Of a DNA stretch of 64,000 nt, positions 26,957 through 35,486 are shown in pieces (positions within the stretch are counted from its first letter, which is position 1; each line of letters begins with the position of its first letter). A model generated the notes under the pieces. It saw only the letters and a program-made list of their open reading frames with translations. It ran no database searches and had not been told where the DNA came from. Source of the stretch: Bradyrhizobium sp. B097 (GTDB taxonomy: Bacteria > Pseudomonadota > Alphaproteobacteria > Rhizobiales > Xanthobacteraceae); assembly GCF_038957035.1 (NCBI RefSeq), contig NZ_CP152412.1:6506501-6570500 (forward strand), read 5' to 3'. A program made the translations under genes and the position numbers.

Positions 26957-27370
26957 TCAGATTTCCTCGAAGCGGATGTTCTGCGCGCCCTTCCACAACA
27001 CGGTCTTACCGAACGCGGTGAGGTTCTCCAGCCCCGAGGTCAGCGTGATGAAATGATTGCCGGCGAGCTGACCCATCTTGCTGGCGAAGTGCACGCCGCC
27101 ATAGGCGAGCAGGATTTCGGTCTCGCTGATGCCGCCCGGGTAAAGGATGATCTGGCCCGGCGCCGGATAGCTGGTGTGGTTCTCGTAGGAGACGCCGAAA
27201 TCGAGATCGCCGAGCGGCATCCAGACGCCCTCGCCGCTCCAGCGCACATGGATCGCCTGGCTCTCGAACGGCATCGCCTTGCGGAAGGCGGCGACCGTCT
27301 TCGGCGCGAGCTGCTCCTCGAAACGGGCGTCAAAGGTGAACTCGCCGGCGCGGACAATCAGTTTGCTCAT
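26957..27370 (-). CDS. DUF3830 family protein
   Basis: This is a 137-residue cytoplasmic protein of DUF3830, a cyclophilin-like beta-barrel family of unknown function. Visible features are TFDARFEEQLAPKTVAAFRK at the start, then ALHVRW-like (AIHVRWSGEGVW), YPAPGQIILYPGG and LLAYGGVHF. ATG 27370 is the natural family start. It is co-transcribed with puuE, with a one-base gap. Members often sit beside ureide/hydantoin genes and BMP transporters (recalled, not checked), so it may handle a ureide intermediate. A weak GG-N10-GC match lies at 27435-27448 upstream. Confidence 0.8.
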   Translation of the reverse strand: MSKLIVRAGEFTFDARFEEQLAPKTVAAFRKAMPFESQAIHVRWSGEGVWMPLGDLDFGVSYENHTSYPAPGQIILYPGGISETEILLAYGGVHFASKMGQLAGNHFITLTSGLENLTAFGKTVLWKGAQNIRFEEI

Positions 27371-27569
27371 CGAACTCTCGTGGGTGGGCTGGACGGAATG
27401 ATGCCCCAACCATTGCCGCCGGCCCGCGCCGGACGCAAGGCCGATTCCGGCTCCAGATGCCGGTTTTTTGCTGCAATGGCGGCCGCGGCAACGCAGATTT
27501 GAGCAGGGTTGCATTGCACCCCGGCTCCCGCTTTGCGAACCTCTCTGCTCTCGCAAAGGAGGACGGCCG

Positions 27570-28304
27570 ATGACGACAAACAGCCTGCACCGACATGTGG
27601 CGCTGGTGACCGGCGGATCTCGCGGCATTGGCGCGGCCATCGTCAAGATGCTGGCGGAAGCCGGCGCTGCCGTCGCCGTCAATTATCGCGAGCGCTCGGC
27701 TGAAGCGGAGACGCTGGCAAAGGGCATCACCGCCGCCGGCGGCCGCGCCGTCGCTGTCGGCGCCGACGTCTCGGAAGCCGCCGACGTCACCAGCCTGGTC
27801 GAACGCGCCAAATCCGAGCTCGGTCCGATCGACATCCTCGTCAACAATGCCGGGATCGCGATCGTCAGGGGTGTCGACGACCTCACCGAAGAGGATTTCG
27901 ACCGCACCATCACGGTCAACCTCAAATCGGCGTTTCTCTGCACGCAAGCGGTGCTGCCGATGATGCGCACCCGAAAATGGGGCCGCATCGTCAACATCTC
28001 CTCCGGCGCTGCACGCGGCGGCGGCGCGATCGGGCCGCACTACAACGCATCGAAGGCGGCGATGGAGGGACTGACCCGGGGCTATGCCGCGCGCCTCGTC
28101 AAGGAGGGCATCACCGTCAACGCCGTCGCGCCGTCGCTGATCGAGACCGACATGATGAAGGGACAGAGCGGCCTCGTCAGCCGGATCCCGATCGGCCGCT
28201 TCGGCACCGCCGAGGAAGTCGCACAGGCGGTGATGCTGCTGGTCAACAATCCCTACATGACCGGGCAGACCATCGCGATGAGTGGCGGCATGGCGTTCAA
28301 CTAG
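27570..28304 (+). CDS. Short-chain dehydrogenase/reductase (FabG-like)
   Basis: The enzyme is 244 residues from ATG 27570, preceded by AAAGGAGG. The Rossmann motif TGGSRGIG (about 15-22), NNAG (about 92-95) and the catalytic Ser-Tyr-Lys set (SSGAARGGG; YNASK) are present. It therefore uses NAD(P)H for an oxo/hydroxy conversion. The closest general type is the 3-oxoacyl-ACP reductase-like SDR family; the substrate is not assignable. It is divergent from the DUF3830-puuE operon, with about 200 bases between. Confidence 0.88.
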   Translation: MTTNSLHRHVALVTGGSRGIGAAIVKMLAEAGAAVAVNYRERSAEAETLAKGITAAGGRAVAVGADVSEAADVTSLVERAKSELGPIDILVNNAGIAIVRGVDDLTEEDFDRTITVNLKSAFLCTQAVLPMMRTRKWGRIVNISSGAARGGGAIGPHYNASKAAMEGLTRGYAARLVKEGITVNAVAPSLIETDMMKGQSGLVSRIPIGRFGTAEEVAQAVMLLVNNPYMTGQTIAMSGGMAFN

Positions 28305-28395
28305 GTTCCGGACTGGCGTCGACACATCGGACGATCGAGTTGCGGCGCTTCGGTTCCGCGCCGTCATCAAAGCGTGGCAGGAACTGTGCTTGGCT

Positions 28396-28638
28396 ATGAC
28401 AGTTGTCCGTTTGGCGAAACCGGATTTGGAGCCTGTCGTGATCGATCCGAAAACGCTTCTCGAACGTGCCGCGCAGCTGGCTGATCAGGCCAAGGGCGAG
28501 GAAGATACCAGCATCCGCGAGCGGCTGCTGCGCATGGCCGAGCACTACCGCGATCTGGCCGCACATGAGGCCTGGGCGCATGAAAATCCGCCATCGGTGG
28601 GTGCGCTCACGGGTGCGCTCGGCAGCCGCGCGCAGTGA
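28396..28638 (+). CDS. Small helical protein of unknown function
   Basis: This 80-residue protein (ATG 28396; a GTG at 28438 is possible) consists mostly of amphipathic helices (PKTLLERAAQLADQAKGEED, then IRERLLRMAEHYRDLAAHEAW). It has no signal or membrane segment. Similar short proteins occur in Bradyrhizobium-type genomes as I recall, but no function is known. It stands alone between the SDR and a convergent epimerase-like gene. Confidence 0.6.
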   Translation: MTVVRLAKPDLEPVVIDPKTLLERAAQLADQAKGEEDTSIRERLLRMAEHYRDLAAHEAWAHENPPSVGALTGALGSRAQ

Positions 28639-28650
28639 CCTGATCCTCGA

Positions 28651-29541
28651 TCAGCTCACGCGAATGCGATAGCCCAGCGACTGACGTGCGCCCGGCGCGA
28701 TGTGCATCAGGCCCGGCTTGTCGGCGAACTCGCCATCGAACTCCGCGGGGCTGGCAAATCCGTGCCATGGCTCGATGCAGAGGAACGGCGCGCCGCCAGG
28801 CTTCGACCAGATGCCGAGTTCGCGGAAGCCGCGCCAGGACATTTCGATCGCCCGGCCTTGCGTGGCTGCTGCCGGGCCTAGTGTCGCCGTGAAGCGGACC
28901 GATGTACTCGCGACCTGATCGAAGACCATCGCGTCGTCATCGAACAGCTCCTCCGACAGCGCAACCGTTCTGCCCTTGACCGGATTGGGTTCAGGCTGCG
29001 GCCGCATCAATCCATCCTTCAGCCGCCGGATCGGCGCCGGTTCAGTCTTGCCGAAGGTCAGCGTGTAAGCCTCCTTCGGCAGCCCCGGCACCAGCGGCCA
29101 GTTGAAGGCGGGATGACCGCCGAGCGAGGCCGGTAGCATCTCGTCGCCGGTGTTGATGACGTCGAAGGCGACATCGAGATCGGTGCCATCGACCGCATAG
29201 GTGACCTCGAGCCTGAACGCGAAGGGGTAGCGCGTACGAGTCTCCGCATCGTCGGTGAGCGCGAGCTTGCATGATCGCGGCCCCCGCTCCAGCCAGGCAA
29301 AGCGGCGGTCCCGCGCAAAGCCGTGCTGCGTCATCGGATAGGTTTTGCCATGGTGGCGCAGCGTGTCGTTCCTCAACCGGCCGACGATCGGGAACAGGAT
29401 TGGCGCATGGCGCGGCCATTGCGGGCCGGCCTGCCACAGCAGTTCCATCCCTTCGGCATTGCTGAGCGACGACAATTCGGCGCCTTGCGCCAGGATGGTT
29501 GCGGCGATTCCATCGCCACGCAGCGTGTGACTGTCGCTCAT
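28651..29541 (-). CDS. Aldose 1-epimerase-like protein
   Basis: The protein is 296 residues from ATG 29541 (MSDSHTLRGDGIAAT); an ATG at 29565 is an alternative. The galactose-mutarotase-like fold is indicated by ELLWQAGPQWPRHAPILFPIVGRL, the MTQHGFARDR histidine motif, LGGHPAFNWPL and CIEPWHGF. Members interconvert sugar anomers or, in the YeaD branch, hexose-6-phosphates. The exact substrate is unknown. It is a single gene. Confidence 0.85.
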   Translation of the reverse strand: MSDSHTLRGDGIAATILAQGAELSSLSNAEGMELLWQAGPQWPRHAPILFPIVGRLRNDTLRHHGKTYPMTQHGFARDRRFAWLERGPRSCKLALTDDAETRTRYPFAFRLEVTYAVDGTDLDVAFDVINTGDEMLPASLGGHPAFNWPLVPGLPKEAYTLTFGKTEPAPIRRLKDGLMRPQPEPNPVKGRTVALSEELFDDDAMVFDQVASTSVRFTATLGPAAATQGRAIEMSWRGFRELGIWSKPGGAPFLCIEPWHGFASPAEFDGEFADKPGLMHIAPGARQSLGYRIRVS

Positions 29542-29652
29542 GCCTCGCCTCGCCGGTTGCGCCATGCCCTGACACGAGATGTTCGATGCCGGCGAAGCCG
29601 TCAACCCCAAAGCGATGGGGCCGCCCGCGCGTGGCGGCCCCTAGCCTCAAGC

Positions 29653-30420
29653 CTAACCGGCGATCTTGGAGAAATCGGGCTGCCGCCGCTCGGCAAAGGC
29701 GGCAAAGGCCTCGCGCGCTTCCGCGCTCATCAGTCGCTGCTGGAAGATTTCGCCCTCGCGCGCCATTTGCGCACTGATCCCAGCGGGATCGCGCATCAGC
29801 GCCTTGGTGTGCTGGAGCGAGCCGAACGGCCGCTTCGCCAGCGCGTCCGCCGCCGCGCGCGCCTTGGCGCGGAGATCCGCAAGCGGCACCACGGCATTGG
29901 CAAGGCCGATGGAGACCGCGGTCTCCGCCTCGACCGGCTCGCCGAGCGCGAACATCGCATAGGCCCGCGCATAGCCAATGCGCTGCGGCAGCAGATAGGT
30001 CGACGCCGCCTCCGGCACCAGCGCCAGATTGACGAACGGCGTGATCAGCCGCGCAGTCGGCGCGAGGTAGACGAGGTCGCAATGCAGCAGCATGGTGGTG
30101 CCGATGCCGACCGCATTGCCCTGCACCGCGGCAACCAGCGGCCGCGTCGCCTTGGCAAGGCCGGCAAGGAAGCGCGTCACGTGACGCTCGCCCTGCACGC
30201 CGCGCGACACCGCCGCGAAATCAGCGAGGTCATTGCCCGCGGTAAAGCTGTCGCCGTCGCCCTGCAACAGCACGGCGCGGATTGCAGAATCGCTTTCCGC
30301 GCGTTCGAGCGCGTCGGCCATCGCGCCATACATCGCGTTGGTGATCGCGTTCTTCTTGTCCGGACGCGCCATTGTCACGGTGAGAACGCCACCGTCCAGC
30401 GCTACGACCACTTCACTCAT
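29653..30420 (-). CDS. Enoyl-CoA hydratase/isomerase family protein
   Basis: This 255-residue crotonase-fold protein shows MARPDKKNAITNAMYGAM at the start, the oxyanion-hole stretch GDGDSFTAGNDLADF and VQGNAVGIGTTMLLHCDLV. One of the usual catalytic glutamates falls at FVNLALVPEAAS. It likely acts in acyl-CoA hydration or isomerisation. It lies downstream of a MarR gene on the same strand, 79 bases apart and separated by a repeat remnant, and is probably under that regulator. Confidence 0.87.
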   Translation of the reverse strand: MSEVVVALDGGVLTVTMARPDKKNAITNAMYGAMADALERAESDSAIRAVLLQGDGDSFTAGNDLADFAAVSRGVQGERHVTRFLAGLAKATRPLVAAVQGNAVGIGTTMLLHCDLVYLAPTARLITPFVNLALVPEAASTYLLPQRIGYARAYAMFALGEPVEAETAVSIGLANAVVPLADLRAKARAAADALAKRPFGSLQHTKALMRDPAGISAQMAREGEIFQQRLMSAEAREAFAAFAERRQPDFSKIAG

Positions 30421-30447
30421 GTCTCACTCCTGTTGCTTGCTTCGTGT

Positions 30448-30503
30448 TTGACGCGTTCTCTTGACGCGAACCGGTGCCCACTTCCGCTTTGAAAACGCTC
30501 TAG
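30448..30503. repeat. Repeat remnant supplying the marR stop codon
   Basis: The string ACGCGTTCTCTTGACGCGAA and what follows, ending in AAAACGCTCTAG, looks like one end of a dispersed intergenic repeat common in this bacterial group (recalled). Its terminal CTA (30500-30502) is the TAG stop of the marR gene. Confidence 0.5.
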
Positions 30504-30934
30504 CCGTCTTTGTCCTTCGGAAACTTCTCTTGCAGGCTGGTCAGCCAGCGCGCCACCACGTCGATCTCCGCTTCCGAAAATCCGTCCATCAGGCGGTTGT
30601 TGATCACCCTGGTCCGCGCCGCGGCGCGCCTGCCGAGCTCCTGCCCCGCCGCGGTCAGATGGAGCCGCTGGCTGCGCCCGTCCTCACCGTCGCGCCGGCG
30701 CTTCACGAGGCCCGCACGCTCCATCCGGTCGGCGAGCCCGGACATTGCCGACGGCACGATGTCGACCGCCTGCGAGACGTCGCCGATCAGCGCGCCGTCA
30801 TTGCGCCCGAGGAAGAACAGCACGCCGGCCTGCGCCGACGTCAGGTCGTGCGCGGCCGTCTCCTGCTCGATGGCGCGCTGCAGCCGCCGATAGGCCACGG
30901 TCAGAAGAAAGATCAGCCGGTGTTCCGCTCTCAT
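30500..30934 (-). CDS. MarR family transcriptional regulator
   Basis: This is a 144-residue winged-helix repressor. DLTSAQAGVLFFLGRNDGAL, VSQAVDIVPSAMSGLADRME (recognition helix) and the wing RRRDGEDGRSQRLHLTAAG are diagnostic. Two strong inverted repeats directly upstream (30946-30965, 30969-30990) are probable autoregulatory operators. It is followed by the enoyl-CoA hydratase gene on the same strand, so the ligand may be an aromatic or acyl-CoA-type compound. Confidence 0.9.
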   Translation of the reverse strand: MRAEHRLIFLLTVAYRRLQRAIEQETAAHDLTSAQAGVLFFLGRNDGALIGDVSQAVDIVPSAMSGLADRMERAGLVKRRRDGEDGRSQRLHLTAAGQELGRRAAARTRVINNRLMDGFSEAEIDVVARWLTSLQEKFPKDKDG

Positions 30935-30945
30935 GCCGCCGTTAT

Positions 30946-30990
30946 ATATTTCGCACGCGAAATATCAAGATATTTCGCGCACGAAATATC
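30946..30990. promoter_or_regulatory. Tandem palindromic operators for the MarR regulator
   Basis: Two inverted repeats start 11 bases before the marR ATG: ATATTTCGCACGCGAAATAT (30946-30965) and, at 30969-30990, GATATTTCG-CGCA-CGAAATATC. Both share ATTTCG-N4-CGAAAT, with centres 24 bases apart. The layout fits two MarR dimers bound on nearly the same DNA face over the promoter. Confidence 0.8.
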
Positions 30991-31194
30991 TTCCGATTTG
31001 ATGCTCCCCGACGAGCCTTGCCAATTGGCTGGATTGAGCCTCCGCAACCAGGTTGATTGCGGCATTTTGATCGCGTCGCCTTATCGCTGCACTGCGCTCC
31101 AGCAGAAAACCCTTGATCGACAACGATCAAACGGGAAATCTTCGATCCGGGGGCCGTGGTTTGCATTGCGGCCCGGGCGGGTCACGAGAGTGTC

Positions 31195-32094
31195 ATGACG
31201 TCAGCGGCAAGTTCGGACAGGGAGCGCGTTGTCCGCCCAAAGCGGCTGCGCCATCTCAGCGAAGCCATGCGTTGTGAGACCGCGTTTCGCCTGATCGTGT
31301 CCGAATGCCTCGAGGAAGTCGCAACCAATCACGAGGCGCTGAGCTCCGGCGATCCCACAGCGCTCCACCAGACCCGCATTGCACTCACGCGGCTGAAGGC
31401 GGCGATCGCCTTCTACGGACCGATGGTGGCGGACACCGAATGGACGCGGCTGAAATCCGAGTTGAAATGGCTGAGCGCTTATCTCAGCGCAACGCGCGAC
31501 CTCGACGTTGCGATCGACAACAGCAAAGGGCTGCCGGAAGAGCGCATGCTCCAGACTGCGCGAACCGATGCGTTCGAAGCCCTCAAGGAAGCCTTGCAAG
31601 GCGACCGTTACTGGCGATGGTTCGACGGCATGTGGGACTGGGTCGGCAGCGGCCCCTGGAGCACGCGGCAGAACCGCCGTGCCGCGCAACGGCGCGCGGT
31701 GCCGGTCTCGGTCTTTCACGCGCGCCGGCTGGCGCGGTGGCATGGCAAGTTGTGCCAGAAGAGCCGCGGGCTGCAAGGCATGGGCAAGAACAAGCGCCAC
31801 CGCGTCCGTCTCGCCAGCAAGCGGCTGCGCTACGCCATCGAGTTCTCGGAAGGCGGATTGCCCCCCGACGAATACGCGTCATGGCGGACGGTCCTCAAGC
31901 ATCTGCGCAAGGGACAACAACTGCTCGGCGAATTGAACGATGACGAGGTCCGTCGCGCGTTGCTCGAAAGTGCCGATGCCCTCGCGCGCCGCGCCGACGA
32001 GCGCAAGGCCAAGCATCAGCGCGTGCATGAGCGCAAGCGCAAGAGCCGCCTGCTGCGCCGCGCTGCAGACATCTACCGGAAGATCTCCAACTAA
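31195..32094 (+). CDS. CHAD domain protein
   Basis: The protein is 299 residues from ATG 31195. The conserved histidine alpha-helical domain is recognisable by HQTRIALTRLKAAIAFY, ELKWLSAYLSATRDLDVAI, KRHRVRLASKRLRYAIEF and a very basic C-terminus (RVHERKRKSRLLRRAA). CHAD proteins bind inorganic polyphosphate and are often found on polyphosphate granules. There is no attached CYTH/triphosphatase domain. It is a single gene facing the Ehr-type operon. Confidence 0.85.
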   Translation: MTSAASSDRERVVRPKRLRHLSEAMRCETAFRLIVSECLEEVATNHEALSSGDPTALHQTRIALTRLKAAIAFYGPMVADTEWTRLKSELKWLSAYLSATRDLDVAIDNSKGLPEERMLQTARTDAFEALKEALQGDRYWRWFDGMWDWVGSGPWSTRQNRRAAQRRAVPVSVFHARRLARWHGKLCQKSRGLQGMGKNKRHRVRLASKRLRYAIEFSEGGLPPDEYASWRTVLKHLRKGQQLLGELNDDEVRRALLESADALARRADERKAKHQRVHERKRKSRLLRRAADIYRKISN

Positions 32095-32254
32095 AGCGCG
32101 CATCAGCGCATCGTCGTCGGCGCGGATGCGGGCCCGAATTGGGTCACGCCAGAATTGATGTACAAAACATCATTTATTGGACTTGTCGCATCACTACTTG
32201 ATGTGCATAAATGACATTCAAACAGACCCGACTCTCAATCGACGGCTTCGATCG

Positions 32255-32527
32255 ATGATCACCGCGGCGCAGCTACGGGCTGCCAGAGCCTTGCTTGGTA
32301 TCGACCAAAGACAGCTCGCCGAGCTGTCCGGACTTTCGGTGCCGACCATCCAGCGCATGGAGGCGAGCGAGGGCACCATTCGCGGCAATGTCGACTCGCT
32401 TGTGAAACTGATCGACGCGCTCGGCACCGCCGGCGTCGAAGTCATCAACGAGGGTGCCGTCAGCAGCGGCGGCGGCCGCGGCGTGCGATTGAAGGCCGGA
32501 TCCGGCTCGCCGAAGGTGCAGACATGA
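32255..32527 (+). CDS. XRE-type helix-turn-helix regulator coupled to the Ehr operon
   Basis: The protein is 90 residues from ATG 32255. A single Cro/CI-type helix-turn-helix is evident (LRAARALLGIDQRQLAELSGLSVPTIQRME, continuous over residues 7-36), with a short C-terminal tail. Its TGA overlaps the ATG of the hyfB-like gene (ATGA), so it is translationally coupled to the complex and probably regulates it. An upstream in-frame ATG at 32177 is less likely because the extra residues do not fit the fold. Confidence 0.8.
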   Translation: MITAAQLRAARALLGIDQRQLAELSGLSVPTIQRMEASEGTIRGNVDSLVKLIDALGTAGVEVINEGAVSSGGGRGVRLKAGSGSPKVQT

Positions 32528-34539
32528 TCCCGGCGGTCACTCAGCAGGTCTGGTGTGTCGCCGCACTGCTGGGAACGACCGCCCTCGCGATCGCAACGAG
32601 CCGATCGCGCCGATCGACGGCCATTGTCTACGGCGCGACCTTTGCGATTTCGCTGGTCGCATTGGCCGGAGCCCTGTTCGCGCTCATCGCCCACGCCAGT
32701 GCGACGGAACTGATGCTGCCGGTCGGCTTGCCGTGGCTGGGATCGCATTTCCGCCTCGACGCGCTCGCGGCATTCTTTCTCGCCGTGGTCAATCTCGGCG
32801 GCGCGGCCGCAAGTCTTTATGGCCTCGGCTATGGCAGTCACGAATCCGCGCCACAGCGCATCCTGCCCTTCTTCCCGGCATTCCTGGCCGGGATGAACCT
32901 CGTTGTGCTGGCCGACGATGCGTTCACCTACCTCTTGTGCTGGGAATTCATGTCGCTCGCGTCCTGGGCGCTCGTGATGGCGCACCACCGCGATGCGGAC
33001 AATGCGCGCGCGGGCTACGTCTATCTCGTCATGGCAAGCTTCGGAACGCTGGCTTTGTTGCTCGCTTTCGGCCTGCTGTCGGGAGCTGGCGGCAGCTACA
33101 GTTTTGCGGCCATCCGCAGCGCCCAGCACACCCCGTCCGAAGCCGCCCTGGTGCTCGCGCTGATGCTGCTCGGCGCCGGATCGAAAGCCGGCCTGGTTCC
33201 GTTGCACGTGTGGCTGCCGCTGGCCCATCCCGCAGCACCGAGCCATGTCTCGGCGCTGATGAGCGGAGTGATGACGAAGGTCGCAATCTACGGCTTCATC
33301 CGGGTCGTGTTCGATCTGCTCGGGCCGCCAAGCTGGTCGGCGGGTGTCGTGGTGCTGGTGCTCGGCGGCGCGACCGCCGTGATGGGGATCCTCTATGCGC
33401 TGATGGAAAAGGATCTCAAGCGCCTGCTCGCCTACAGCACGATCGAGAACATCGGCGTCATCTTCGCAAGCCTCGGCCTGGCGCTGGCATTTCAGGCGAA
33501 CGGCCTCGGCCTGGCAGCGGCCCTCGCCTTCACGGCCGCGCTGTTCCACGTGCTCAACCATTCGTTCTTCAAGAGCCTGCTGTTCTTCGGCGCCGGCGCC
33601 GTGCTGACGTCGACCGGCGAACGCGACATGGAGAAGCTGGGCGGCCTGATCCACCGCATGCCGCTCACCAGCTTCGTCTTTCTCGTCGGCTGCGTTGCGA
33701 TCTCGGCGCTTCCGCCGTTCAACGGGTTCGTCTCCGAATGGCTGATGTTTCAGGCCGTCCTGCAGAGCCCCGATCTGCCGCAATGGCTACTGAAGATCAT
33801 GGTGCCCGCAGTCGGCGCCCTGTTGGCGCTGGCGGCGGCGCTCGCCGCCGCATGCTTCGTCAAGGCCTTCGGCATCACGTTCCTCGGCCGCGCGCGGAGC
33901 CCGGCCGCGCAAGCCGCAGGCGAGGTCGATCGCTATTCGCTTGCCGCGATGTTCAGCCTCGCCGCGCTCTGCTTCCTCGCCGGCATTCTGCCGGGCGTTG
34001 TGATCGACGCGCTCTCGCCCGTCGCGCAGGCCATGATCGGCCACCGGATGCCGGTTCAGGCGAACGACCCCTGGCTCTCGATCGTGCCGATCGAGGAGAG
34101 CCGTAGTTCCTACAACGGATTGCTCGTCTTCGTTTTCATCACGGCCGCGGCGTCGCTCGCGGTGTATTTCATCCATCGCTTTGCGTCGCGCGCGATCCGG
34201 CGCGGACCGGCCTGGGGTTGTGGCTTCACCGATCCGACGCCGGCGGCGCAGTATTCCGGAGCGAGCTTCGTCCAGCCGATCCGCCGGGTGTTCGGCACGT
34301 TGGTTTTCCAGGCCCGCGAGCACGTCGACATGCCTTCGCCGGGCGAATTGCGGCCGGCCCGCTTCAGGGTCGATATGCACGATCTGGTCTGGGAGCGGTT
34401 GTATACGCCCGTGACTGACGTCGTTTGGTTTTTCGCCGATCGGCTGAACCAGCTCCAGTTCCTGACCATCCGCCGCTACCTCAGTCTGGTCTTCGCAACC
34501 CTCATCACATTGCTGCTGGCGCTCGCGATATGGTCGTGA
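32524..34539 (+). CDS. hyfB: Hydrogenase-4 subunit B/NuoL-like antiporter subunit
   Basis: This 671-residue protein matches HyfB length. It has about 14-16 membrane helices and the proton-pumping (Proton_antipo_M) core: FMSLASWALVMAHH with its key Glu upstream, LLGAGSKAGLVPLHVWLPLAHPAAPSHVSALMSGVM (Lys and His residues), and the later Lys in ALMEKDLKRLLAYSTIENIG. It couples electron transfer or conformational change to H+/Na+ translocation in complex-I-like membrane arms. First structural gene of the operon. Confidence 0.93.
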   Translation: MIPAVTQQVWCVAALLGTTALAIATSRSRRSTAIVYGATFAISLVALAGALFALIAHASATELMLPVGLPWLGSHFRLDALAAFFLAVVNLGGAAASLYGLGYGSHESAPQRILPFFPAFLAGMNLVVLADDAFTYLLCWEFMSLASWALVMAHHRDADNARAGYVYLVMASFGTLALLLAFGLLSGAGGSYSFAAIRSAQHTPSEAALVLALMLLGAGSKAGLVPLHVWLPLAHPAAPSHVSALMSGVMTKVAIYGFIRVVFDLLGPPSWSAGVVVLVLGGATAVMGILYALMEKDLKRLLAYSTIENIGVIFASLGLALAFQANGLGLAAALAFTAALFHVLNHSFFKSLLFFGAGAVLTSTGERDMEKLGGLIHRMPLTSFVFLVGCVAISALPPFNGFVSEWLMFQAVLQSPDLPQWLLKIMVPAVGALLALAAALAAACFVKAFGITFLGRARSPAAQAAGEVDRYSLAAMFSLAALCFLAGILPGVVIDALSPVAQAMIGHRMPVQANDPWLSIVPIEESRSSYNGLLVFVFITAAASLAVYFIHRFASRAIRRGPAWGCGFTDPTPAAQYSGASFVQPIRRVFGTLVFQAREHVDMPSPGELRPARFRVDMHDLVWERLYTPVTDVVWFFADRLNQLQFLTIRRYLSLVFATLITLLLALAIWS

Positions 34540-35486
34540 TCTCGGACATCCTCGTTCAGTTGGGCCAGATGACGCTCGTGCTGCTGCTCGCGCCGCTCCT
34601 GACCGGCGTCGTGCGCAAGGTCAAGGCCCGCCTGTTGCGCCGGAAAGGTGCGTCGATCTTCCAACCCTACCGCGACCTGCTGCGGCTGCTTCGCAAGGAG
34701 GTCGTGCTCGCCGAAAACGCGTCCTGGCTGTTCCGTGTCACGCCCTACATAACGTTCGCGGCGATCTGGGTCGCCGCGGCGCTGGTCCCGACATTTGCGA
34801 CCGGCTTGCAATTCAACTGGAGCGCTGACCTGATCGCGATCGTCGCCCTGCTCGGCAGCGCGCGCTTCTTCCTCGCACTTGCCGGCATGGATGTCGGCAC
34901 CAGCTTCGGCGGCATCGGCTCCAGCCGCGAGGTGATGATCGCAGCGTTGGCCGAGCCGGCCATGTTGTTGATGGTGTTCTGCGTCGCGCTCATTGCCGGC
35001 TCGACCCAGCTGTCGACGGTCGCAACCTTCATGGCGTCGTCCGAAGTGGGATTGCGCGTCTCGCTCGGCATGGCGATGATTGCCCTCATCATGGTGGCGC
35101 TTGCCGAAAACGCGCGCATCCCGGTCGACAACCCGGCGACGCATCTGGAGCTGACCATGGTGCACGAGGCGATGATCCTCGAGTATTCCGGGCGTCACCT
35201 TGCCATGATCGAGTTCGGCGCCTTTCTCAAGCTGCTGCTCTACATCTCCCTGATCATCTGCGTGTTCTTCCCGTGGCAGATCACCACCGAGGGTGCGGGT
35301 CCACTGTCCTATCTGGTGAGCGTCGCCGCCTACATCCTCAAGCTTGCGGTCGCAAGCTTCCTGCTTGCCGTGTTCGAGACCGCGACGGCGAAGGTGCGGG
35401 TTTTCCGTGTCCCCGAGTTCCTCGGCGCCGCGCTCATGCTCGGCCTGCTCGGCACGCTGCTTCGGTTCGTGTCACGGAGCTTCTGA
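34530..35486 (+). CDS. hyfC: Hydrogenase-4 subunit C/NuoH-like subunit
   Basis: The protein is 318 residues from ATG 34530, overlapping hyfB by ten bases. The NuoH-like heel subunit is recognised by RRKGASIFQPYRDLLRLLRKE, MDVGTSFGGIGSSREVMIAALAEPAM, ENARIPVDNPATHLELTMVHEAM and VFRVPEFLGAALML. The acidic loop after ENARIP matches the conserved Glu/Asp channel entry of NuoH/HyfC. It links the membrane arm to the soluble HyfG/HyfI pair. Confidence 0.93.
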   Translation: MVVISDILVQLGQMTLVLLLAPLLTGVVRKVKARLLRRKGASIFQPYRDLLRLLRKEVVLAENASWLFRVTPYITFAAIWVAAALVPTFATGLQFNWSADLIAIVALLGSARFFLALAGMDVGTSFGGIGSSREVMIAALAEPAMLLMVFCVALIAGSTQLSTVATFMASSEVGLRVSLGMAMIALIMVALAENARIPVDNPATHLELTMVHEAMILEYSGRHLAMIEFGAFLKLLLYISLIICVFFPWQITTEGAGPLSYLVSVAAYILKLAVASFLLAVFETATAKVRVFRVPEFLGAALMLGLLGTLLRFVSRSF

